The notes beneath the pieces were generated by a model. It made no database searches and had not been told where the DNA came from. It saw only the letters and a list, made by a program, of their open reading frames with translations. From an uncultured Prevotella sp. (GTDB taxonomy: Bacteria > Bacteroidota > Bacteroidia > Bacteroidales > Bacteroidaceae), in assembly GCA_900319895.1 (NCBI GenBank), contig ONQK01000037.1, positions 1 to 5,715 of the forward strand: a stretch of 5,715 nucleotides of DNA, read 5' to 3'. The position numbers and the translations under genes are program-made. This document shows, piece by piece, positions 1 to 4,800 of the stretch. Numbering within the stretch: position 1 is the first letter of the stretch; every line of letters starts with the position of its first letter.

Positions 1-1
1 C

Positions 2-199
2 AACGATGCCGCCGTGTTCTATATGCAACAGCGCGGCATCAGCCTCGAACAAGCCCGATTGCTGCTCGAAATCGCGTTCATCAACGAGGTCATCGACCAA
101 ATCGAACTCGTTCCACTGCGCGACCGCCTGCACTACCTCGTCGAAAAGCGATTCCGCGGCGAACTATCGAAGTGCGTGGGCTGCAAATTGTGTCAGTGA
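2..199 (+). CDS. sufD: Fe-S cluster assembly protein SufD, C-terminal fragment
   Basis: The 65 C-terminal residues of a gene whose start lies left of the window; the frame is open from base 2 and ends at TGA 197-199. The segment reads as a SufD/SufB C-terminus: a Phe-Tyr-Met-(x)2-Arg-Gly-Ile-Ser stretch, an 'EQARLLLEIAFINEVIDQI' helix, then a Leu-Arg-Asp/Val-Glu-Lys-Arg helix. In SufB/SufD this part follows the beta-helix core and is helical. SufD pairs with SufB and the ATPase SufC as the cytoplasmic scaffold on which Fe-S clusters are built. The protein ends in a cysteine-rich tail, CVGCKLCQ, with CxxCxxC spacing. No sufS-like cysteine desulfurase follows; the next gene is convergent. GC is near 58 %, higher than the neighbouring LOG gene. 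The SufBCD family is clear; SufD rather than SufB is chosen from the tail pattern and is slightly less certain. Confidence -1.
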   Translation, partial: NDAAVFYMQQRGISLEQARLLLEIAFINEVIDQIELVPLRDRLHYLVEKRFRGELSKCVGCKLCQ

Positions 200-227
200 T
201 AGAGTTGTGGATAAAAATTGCAACCGG

Positions 228-788
228 TTATTTTTGAATGGAGACTTCGTGTTGAATTTGTCCGATGAAATGGGCTATTTCTGAAATATTTTCGGCAATT
301 AGGAATTGTTTTCTCCATTCTCCTCTGATGACGCCTTTTTGACTAAAATCTTTCAATAAACTTATCAAAGGGTTCCAAAATCCTTTGATGTTATAAAGAA
401 TGACGCGTTGTCGATGGTATCCAATCGATGCAGAGGCAGCGACGGTGAATATTTCATCCAAAGTTCCGATTCCGCCGGGCAGTGCGATGCACACATCACT
501 GTTCTCCATGATAATTTGTTTTCGTTCATTGAGGTTTGCACATCTGATTTCTTGATCCACGAAATGTGATATTTTCCCGTTTTCTTCAATAATATCCGGG
601 ACAACGCCGATGGTTTCCCCACCAGCTTCTTTTGTGGCCTGGGCGATGCATTCCATCAGTCCCAGCCTACACCCTCCAAAGACGATGGAATGGCGGTTTT
701 TTGCTAAAAAAACGCCTAATTCTCTTGTTTTTTCAAAGAAAACGGTGTCTAAATTGTTGTTTGCTGAGCAGTAAATCGCTATTTTCAT
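228..788 (-). CDS. LOG family protein (TIGR00730-type Rossmann-fold nucleotide phosphoribohydrolase)
   Basis: A 186-aa protein matching the usual size (about 180-195 aa) of bacterial LOG-family proteins. Family members split cytokinin riboside 5'-monophosphate, or more generally AMP-like nucleotides, into free base and ribose 5-phosphate in the cytoplasm. Visible motifs are the N-terminal strand MKIAIYCSAN (1-10), FGGCRLGLM (37-45) at the nucleotide-binding glycine loop, ERK (88-90) with the conserved Arg, and the hallmark PGGIGTLDE (104-112) ending in the expected catalytic Glu. The glycine loop reads GGC where GGG is usual, and LME replaces LMG. The frame is open upstream to an ATG at 894-896, but the extra 36 residues are polar and not family-like, and the fold starts at MKIAIYCS, so 788 is chosen. 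No strong Shine-Dalgarno is seen. The gene is AT-rich (about 33-40 % GC in two sampled lines). The true substrate cannot be told from sequence. Confidence -1.
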   Translation of the reverse strand: MKIAIYCSANNNLDTVFFEKTRELGVFLAKNRHSIVFGGCRLGLMECIAQATKEAGGETIGVVPDIIEENGKISHFVDQEIRCANLNERKQIIMENSDVCIALPGGIGTLDEIFTVAASASIGYHRQRVILYNIKGFWNPLISLLKDFSQKGVIRGEWRKQFLIAENISEIAHFIGQIQHEVSIQK

Positions 789-907
789 GGTCAAATCTTG
801 AAATTTTGAGGCATTTTCTGGGTCTGGGCAATCTTTTATGTGTTTTTTAAGTCGTTTTTGGGGCGCAAGTATGGTTTGGGGCGGAGATTCGTCCAATCCA
901 ACAACAA

Positions 908-941
908 ATCTTGGGCAATTTGCTTACAAACTGCCCAAGAT
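908..941 (-). terminator. Rho-independent terminator hairpin downstream of the DUF3244-like gene
   Basis: A perfect 10-bp inverted repeat, ATCTTGGGCA (908-917) and TGCCCAAGAT (932-941), encloses one A/C mismatch, a further 4-bp stem TTTG/CAAA (919-922 / 927-930) and a CTTA tetraloop. It begins 21 bases past the stop codon of the minus-strand gene at 963-1355. Read on the minus strand, the stem is followed by TTTGTTGTTGG, a broken U-tract. No plus-strand gene ends nearby, so the minus strand is assigned. The structure is strong; the poor U-tract leaves some doubt about efficiency. It also insulates the LOG gene from read-through, meaning LOG needs its own promoter in 789-907. Confidence -1.
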
Positions 942-962
942 ATTTTCTGTTGTATCTCTTTT

Positions 963-1355
963 TTAGAAATAGCCTATATATTGCTGATTGTCTACAATCA
1001 GTAGAAGGGTAGAGTTTTCGAAGTTTCTGTCCTTCTGTAGTCTGAACTTGTTCTGACTAGAAGGGTAGAATACTACGTCTACGAAGATGAGGTTGTTGTT
1101 TTGGTCGTAGATGCTCACTTCCAGAAGCCTTGTTGACGACTTCAAGTCGATGTTTAAGGTGTTTTCCGTGAGATAGGCTTCAGGCAAGCGTGCGGGCATC
1201 TTCCTTGTGCCTTTTTTCATTTTCGGGTCATACTTGCTCAGTGGAATGTCTTGTCTCCATGAGTCAGTCTTTTCGATAACATCCGTTGTGCAATCTTGTG
1301 CGAAACTCGCTGTGAATGTAAATGCCAGAGCGAGTGCCAAAAAAAGTTTTTTCAT
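963..1355 (-). CDS. Small exported protein, DUF3244-like
   Basis: A 130-aa protein with an N-terminal signal peptide: Lys2-Lys3, a hydrophobic core (4-15) and a likely signal peptidase I site after Ala19 (TASFA|QD). Cleavage would leave Gln20 at the N-terminus, as is common in Bacteroidota, where it is cyclised to pyroglutamate. The single Cys22 lacks a lipobox (Ala at -3, Asp at -1), so a lipoprotein is unlikely. The mature part has a basic, Pro-containing stretch (44-58) and then alternating hydrophobic residues suggesting a small beta-sandwich: LNIDL, LLEVSIYDQNNNLIFVDVVF, LLLIVDNQQYIGYF. That layout, ending in an aromatic Tyr-x-Gly-Tyr-Phe, resembles DUF3244 proteins of Bacteroidales; the family call is from pattern memory. 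No catalytic motif is seen. The gene is divergent from the TPR-HTH regulator, with a good promoter at 1420-1451 and a terminator at 908-941, so it is probably monocistronic. Function is unknown. Confidence -1.
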   Translation of the reverse strand: MKKLFLALALAFTFTASFAQDCTTDVIEKTDSWRQDIPLSKYDPKMKKGTRKMPARLPEAYLTENTLNIDLKSSTRLLEVSIYDQNNNLIFVDVVFYPSSQNKFRLQKDRNFENSTLLLIVDNQQYIGYF

Positions 1356-1382
1356 AATTTTTACCTTTGTTATAAATGAATA

Positions 1383-1399
1383 TTATACTTGTTATACTT
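1383..1399. repeat. Tandem direct repeat TTATACTT in the 5' leader of the DUF3244-like gene
   Basis: TTATACTT occurs twice with one base between (1383-1390 and 1392-1399), a 9-nt period; a third partial copy, TTATA, lies at 1370-1374. The repeats sit between the start codon at 1355 and the predicted -7 element at 1420-1427, so they would be in the 5' untranslated leader. They may bind a regulator, or may simply be AT-rich low-complexity DNA. Confidence -1.
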
Positions 1400-1419
1400 A
1401 TAGATTAATAAGAATTGCC

Positions 1420-1451
1420 CAAAGATAATATAAAAAATGAAGTAAAGCAAA
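1420..1451 (-). promoter_or_regulatory. Bacteroidota-type promoter for the DUF3244-like gene
   Basis: Read on the minus strand, TTTG (1451-1448) is followed after exactly 20 nt by TATCTTTG (1427-1420). This fits the Bacteroides consensus, a -33 TTTG and a -7 TAnnTTTG with 19-21 nt between, with no mismatch at constrained positions. Transcription would start near 1412-1416, giving a leader of about 57-61 nt before the ATG at 1355. An A7-TGA-T7 tract lies just upstream of the -33 element and could act as a bent, UP-like element. Confidence -1.
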
Positions 1452-1460
1452 TAAAATACT

Positions 1461-1477
1461 AAAAAAATGATTTTTTT
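1461..1477. other. A7-TGA-T7 tract in the divergent intergenic region
   Basis: Seven A (1461-1467), TGA, then seven T (1471-1477) form a symmetrical A-tract/T-tract. Such tracts bend DNA and can stimulate promoters. It lies about 10 nt upstream of the predicted -33 element of the minus-strand promoter. As a hairpin it would have only A-U pairs and a 3-nt loop, so a role as DNA shape is more plausible than as RNA structure. Confidence -1.
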
Positions 1478-1520
1478 GAATATATAATCAACTTTAATGG
1501 TTGTTTTATGCAAAATTAGG

Positions 1521-1550
1521 TCTAAAATAATTAAAATTTGTGTATTTAGA
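1521..1550. repeat. Inverted repeat TCTAAA-N18-TTTAGA, possible operator
   Basis: TCTAAA (1521-1526) is mirrored by TTTAGA (1545-1550). With one bulged A the match extends to 8 bp (TCTAAAATA against TATTTAGA). The right arm overlaps the -33-like TTTA of the upstream promoter candidate for the TPR-HTH gene, a position where a bound protein would block RNA polymerase. The region is very AT-rich, so chance is a real alternative. Confidence -1.
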
Positions 1551-1575
1551 ACAGAAAAATTGTCATATAATTTTG
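1545..1575 (+). promoter_or_regulatory. Candidate promoter P1 for the TPR-HTH regulator gene
   Basis: TTTA (1545-1548, one mismatch to TTTG) is followed after 19 nt by TAATTTTG (1568-1575), a full match to TAnnTTTG. The predicted start of transcription is near 1580-1583, leaving a leader of about 25 nt before the ATG at 1607. This is the promoter position that makes the most ordinary mRNA for this gene. Confidence -1.
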
Positions 1576-1602
1576 TTTTTTATCGAAAAAACATTATTTT
1601 TG
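1572..1602 (+). promoter_or_regulatory. Candidate promoter P2, overlapping P1, for the TPR-HTH regulator gene
   Basis: TTTG (1572-1575) is followed after 19 nt by TATTTTTG (1595-1602); both elements match the Bacteroides consensus. Its TTTG is the last four bases of the P1 -7 element, so the two candidates cannot be used at once. Transcription would begin at about 1606-1610, on or next to the ATG at 1607, implying a nearly leaderless mRNA. Given the AT-rich context this may be a chance match. Confidence -1.
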
Positions 1603-1606
1603 GGGT

Positions 1607-3367
1607 ATGAAGAAATGTGCATGCTATGTTCATCTTTTCTGCTTGTGTGCTTTTTTTCTGTTTCAGTTATCTTGTTCTGACAGAATACATAGGGTTGAAT
1701 TACTGGATGGGATTGATAGTTTGATCAATGAAAATCCGGATAGTGCGATTAAAAAACTCAATGTTATAGAAAGTCAAGTTGGCGAAATGGGAGAAATGGA
1801 GCAGATGTGTCTTGCTCTTTATAAGATAAAGGCCTATGACAAGGCCGATCTTTCGCTAACGGCTGTAAAAGATATAGTTCCTGTCATCAACTTTTTCGAG
1901 AAGGCCAAGGATGCGGAATTGCTGGCGATGGCTTATTATTATGCCGGTCGTGTCTCAAAGGAGAAGGGTGATGTTGTTCGGGCCTTGAATTATTTTTACA
2001 AGGCCGAGGAGGCTTACACCCGGTTGAAGGACCTTCCGATGCTTTCTGTTGTCCACTCGCAAATTGGCTGGATTTTCAATGCTCGCCGGATTTGTTCGGA
2101 GTCTCGTCATCACTTTTTGAAGGCCTATGAGTATGATGACTTGTTGAACGATACTTTGGGCATGGTTGAAGATCTTCGTGACTTGGCGATTTCGTATGTT
2201 TGGGACGACAACGAGCAGGAGGCCTTGGAGGTGATGAAGCGTGCCCATGGTTTGGCTTGGGAGAAGCAGTTGATAAGAAAGATGCTTGAGATAGAGAAGG
2301 AGATGGCATACACTTACAAGGATTTGGGTATGTATGACTCGGCTTTTATCTATATACAGCAGCCTTTGCTGAACCTTAATCTTATGGAAGAGCCGTATTC
2401 GGTCTATAATTTGTTGTCGCTTTTGTATTTGAAGGCGGGCGACGCCGATTCGGCCACTTTCTATGCGAAGAAATTGTTGCGTGACCAGGATCTTTATGGC
2501 CAGAACGCAGCCCATAAAATTTTGACGGAAATGGAGTTGATGAACGGTAACGAAAAATCGGCCTTGCATCATTTCAAGAACTATTATGTATTGGAAGACT
2601 CTATTCATAAAAGGACTGTGACTGATGCAATAGTACAGGCAAACAGTCTTTACAACTACCAGTTGTTTGAGCGTGAAAACTTCTTGTTGAAAGCCAAAAA
2701 CCAGAGCAAGTTCACTTGGCTTGTCATTATTACTTCTGTTTTAGCCATTGTGTTGTTCCTTTCTGTCATCTATTTCCAGAACAATAATAAAAAGCAGCTT
2801 GAGCATAAATTGCAGTATGAGAAGTTGGAGCGCATTTTCCAGGAAAACAAGCATAGGACAAAACAGTATGTTGAGAGAAATAATCTAATAATCAACAAGC
2901 TGGAGGAAGACTTGAAGTCCGTCTCTTCGGAGAACAAGGATTTGCGCCTGCAGTTGGAAAGCGAGCGCGATAGGTTGTTGGTGGACACTACTATTTCTCA
3001 ACTTGAGATAGAAAAGCACGACAGGACTGCCCGAATGATCTTGGATTCAGACATCTATAAGGTGTTCAACCACCTGGCGCGGCAGAAGATGCAGCTTCCG
3101 TCGAAAGAGCAGTGGGAGACGCTGCGCAATTTGCTGAACACGCATTATAGCAGTTTCTTAGACCGTTTGAACGACATCAACAAGTTGTCTGACATTGAGG
3201 AGCAGGTGTGTATGTTGGTGAAATTGGAGATGAAGCCCGTTGACATTGCCTCTCTGACTGCCAGGAGCCAAAGCACGGTGTCTTCCATTCGCACCCGTTT
3301 GTTCAAAAAGTTCTTTGGCAAGAACTCTTCTCCGCAGGAATGGGACAATTTCATCCAGACTTTCTAA
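1607..3367 (+). CDS. TPR membrane regulator with C-terminal LuxR-like HTH domain
   Basis: A 586-aa protein. Residues 1-23 look like an export signal with a lipobox-like FQLSC, Cys23 being the lipidation candidate; this fixes the start at 1607. Residues about 30-345 are helical, with TPR-like pairs such as MAYYYAGRVSKEKGDVVRALNYFYKAEEAY (108-137) and SLLYLKAGDADSATFYAKKL (271-290). A single transmembrane segment follows at 369-390, then a charged coiled coil (about 392-465). The C-terminus (about 527-575) is a helix-turn-helix of the LuxR/sigma region 4 type: IEEQVCMLVKLEMKPVDIASL, then SQSTVSSIRTRLFKKFFG, with the expected Thr-Val-x-x-x-Arg recognition-helix pattern. Predicted topology is periplasmic TPR sensor and cytoplasmic DNA-binding domain, so a one-component trans-envelope regulator with no kinase or receiver domain. 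It is divergent from the DUF3244-like gene, its most likely target besides itself. No Shine-Dalgarno is seen. Ligand and regulon are unknown. Confidence -1.
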   Translation: MKKCACYVHLFCLCAFFLFQLSCSDRIHRVELLDGIDSLINENPDSAIKKLNVIESQVGEMGEMEQMCLALYKIKAYDKADLSLTAVKDIVPVINFFEKAKDAELLAMAYYYAGRVSKEKGDVVRALNYFYKAEEAYTRLKDLPMLSVVHSQIGWIFNARRICSESRHHFLKAYEYDDLLNDTLGMVEDLRDLAISYVWDDNEQEALEVMKRAHGLAWEKQLIRKMLEIEKEMAYTYKDLGMYDSAFIYIQQPLLNLNLMEEPYSVYNLLSLLYLKAGDADSATFYAKKLLRDQDLYGQNAAHKILTEMELMNGNEKSALHHFKNYYVLEDSIHKRTVTDAIVQANSLYNYQLFERENFLLKAKNQSKFTWLVIITSVLAIVLFLSVIYFQNNNKKQLEHKLQYEKLERIFQENKHRTKQYVERNNLIINKLEEDLKSVSSENKDLRLQLESERDRLLVDTTISQLEIEKHDRTARMILDSDIYKVFNHLARQKMQLPSKEQWETLRNLLNTHYSSFLDRLNDINKLSDIEEQVCMLVKLEMKPVDIASLTARSQSTVSSIRTRLFKKFFGKNSSPQEWDNFIQTF

Positions 3368-3445
3368 AAAATATCGTACATTCCCAATGTTTATGGAGGC
3401 GTGGAAAAAACTTGAGGTGCTTTCTGTTTTTGGGCGGTGTTGTGG

Positions 3446-4747
3446 CTATAGGGAGGTTGGCAGTTGAAAAAGCTTTGTGCTGTTGCTTCCTTTGATGAGG
3501 ATGTGAAAGTTTTTGGGTTTCTTTTTGTCTATTTCTGCCTTTACCTCTTCCACATTTGCAAAATGCCGGAAACTGCTTTGTGCCTTGGCAAATTCTTCGC
3601 CGACGAGCCATACCTCCTCGAAATTTGCTGTTTGGAGGATTTCAATTATTTTCAGGTGTTCCTTCTGGCTCACTTCTCCTAATTCTTTCATGTCACCTAG
3701 GATGACCATCTTGTGCTCAGCAGCCATCTGTCTGAAGTTGGTGATGGCTGCGGCCATGCTGGTCGGATTGGCATTGTAGGCATCTATGATTAGCTTGTTG
3801 TCGCTTGTCTCCATCAGTTGTGAGCGATTGTTGCTGGGCGTGTAGCTTTCAAGTGCGTCGTTGATTTGTTTTATAGGCACTTCAAAGTAACAGCCGATGG
3901 CAATTGCCGCCAAAAGGTTGTCAATGTTGTATGTTCCGACAAGTTTTGTGTGTACTTCCTGCCATTCCCAGTTTGCGTGTCGCCATTTGAAGTTGAGAAA
4001 TGGCGTACAGTCGACGATCTCTCCTGCTGCGAACAAGTCGTCTTGCCGGCCGACGGCATACCGTGCGAGGATGAGCCCGTCGGAAATGGCGCGCAGATGT
4101 TCGTTGTTGTTTTGTATAAAGGCAACGGCTTTCTTTTGTGTACGCAGGTAGTCATAGAGTTCCCCTTTGGTTTGCACCACGCCTTCAAAACTTCCGAATC
4201 CTTCAATGTGGGCAATGCCTACGTTGGTGATGAGCCCGAAGTTGGGCTCGGCGATTTCAGCAAGTTGTTTGATCTCTCCGGGGTGGTTGGCTCCCATTTC
4301 GATGACGGCGATGTCGTGTTCTGCTGTCAGGCGGAGCAATGTCTTGGGCACGCCGATATGGTTGTTGAGGTTGCCTTCTGTATAGAGCACGTTGTGTGTC
4401 TTGCCCAACACGGCGGCGACGAGTTCTTTTGTGGTTGTTTTCCCGTTTGTCCCGGTGATGGCGATGATGCGTGTGCCTAGTTGTCTCCGATGGTAATTTG
4501 CCAGTTGTTGCAGCGTTTCCAGTACATTGTTGACGAGGATGTATCTTGGGTCGTCTGCCTTTTGGTATCGTATTTCGTCGATAACAGCAAATGCAGCGCC
4601 CTGTTCCAGTGCGCTGCATGCAAATTGATTGCCGTTAAACGAATCTCCTTTCAGGGCAAAAAAGATGCTGTTTTCTGGACAATTCCGGCTGTCTGTGGAG
4701 ATGTTCGGATGTTTTTTGAAAACTTGGTACAATGTTGAGATGTTCAT
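3446..4747 (-). CDS. murF: UDP-N-acetylmuramoyl-tripeptide--D-alanyl-D-alanine ligase MurF
   Basis: A complete 433-aa Mur ligase, normal for the family (about 430-460 aa). MurF adds D-Ala-D-Ala to the UDP-MurNAc-tripeptide with ATP hydrolysis, the last cytoplasmic step in making the peptidoglycan pentapeptide precursor. Domain 1 (about 1-90) carries STDSR (17-21), the UDP-MurNAc-binding signature. Domain 2 has the P-loop ITGTNGKTTTKE (97-108), EGNLNNHIGVP (124-134), the metal-binding Glu in VIEMGANHPGEI (148-159), TNVGIAHIEGFG (174-185) and Lys194 in QTKGEL as the expected carbamylated lysine. The C-terminal domain begins near IIDAYNANPTS (320-330), the MurF-specific Tyr-Asn-Ala-Asn-Pro motif, and ends with ILIKGSNS. 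The ATG follows an AAAGGA motif 12 nt upstream. It lies 53 bp downstream of the DsbD-type gene with no clear promoter between, so the two are probably co-transcribed. It lies outside any dcw cell-wall cluster visible here, which is usual in Bacteroidota. Confidence -1.
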   Translation of the reverse strand: MNISTLYQVFKKHPNISTDSRNCPENSIFFALKGDSFNGNQFACSALEQGAAFAVIDEIRYQKADDPRYILVNNVLETLQQLANYHRRQLGTRIIAITGTNGKTTTKELVAAVLGKTHNVLYTEGNLNNHIGVPKTLLRLTAEHDIAVIEMGANHPGEIKQLAEIAEPNFGLITNVGIAHIEGFGSFEGVVQTKGELYDYLRTQKKAVAFIQNNNEHLRAISDGLILARYAVGRQDDLFAAGEIVDCTPFLNFKWRHANWEWQEVHTKLVGTYNIDNLLAAIAIGCYFEVPIKQINDALESYTPSNNRSQLMETSDNKLIIDAYNANPTSMAAAITNFRQMAAEHKMVILGDMKELGEVSQKEHLKIIEILQTANFEEVWLVGEEFAKAQSSFRHFANVEEVKAEIDKKKPKNFHILIKGSNSTKLFQLPTSL

Positions 4748-4759
4748 GGCTCTTTTTTG

Positions 4760-4765
4760 TCCTTT
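4760..4765 (-). promoter_or_regulatory. Shine-Dalgarno-like AAAGGA upstream of murF
   Basis: On the minus strand AAAGGA lies at 4765-4760, 12 nt before the ATG at 4747. The spacing is longer than ideal, but it is the clearest purine-rich site before any start codon in this window and it supports the chosen murF start. The rest of the 53-bp gap shows no TAnnTTTG element. Confidence -1.
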
Positions 4766-4800
4766 TTTAGTGAATTTGTCGCATTGATTGTCAAAGACTG

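Noticed and set aside
213..235. AAAAAT / ATTTTT inverted repeat between sufD and the LOG gene as a bidirectional terminator
   Set aside because: The stem has only A-T pairs and an 11-nt loop, too weak to call; it also overlaps the LOG stop codon. The AACCGGTT inside it is a palindrome without loop space.
789..896. In-frame N-terminal extension of the LOG gene to an ATG at 896
   Set aside because: The extra 36 residues are polar with no family resemblance, while the Rossmann fold begins exactly at the Met encoded at 788.
1002..1069. Exact 12-nt repeat TAGAAGGGTAGA (1002-1013 and 1058-1069) inside the DUF3244-like gene
   Set aside because: The copies are 56 nt apart and encode different residues in different frames (STLL versus FYPSS), so they are not a protein repeat; probably chance.
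1955..2608. 217-aa open frame antisense to the TPR-HTH gene
   Set aside because: Composition is unlike a protein family, no start signal is seen, and it lies wholly inside a well-supported gene.
3366..3390. ACATT-CCC-AATGT hairpin with a T-run on the minus strand as terminator for murF
   Set aside because: The stem is only 5 bp and AT-rich, and the T-run is 6 nt past the stem. The 78-bp convergent gap shows no convincing terminator for either gene.
3866..4480. 204-aa open frame antisense to murF
   Set aside because: It covers the conserved murF catalytic core; its Cys- and Val-rich sequence is a by-product of the opposite strand.
4786..4800. CAAAGACT on the plus strand as a minus-strand -7 element for murF
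   Set aside because: Its complement AGTCTTTG lacks the required TA, so it is only a partial match and does not support an independent murF promoter.
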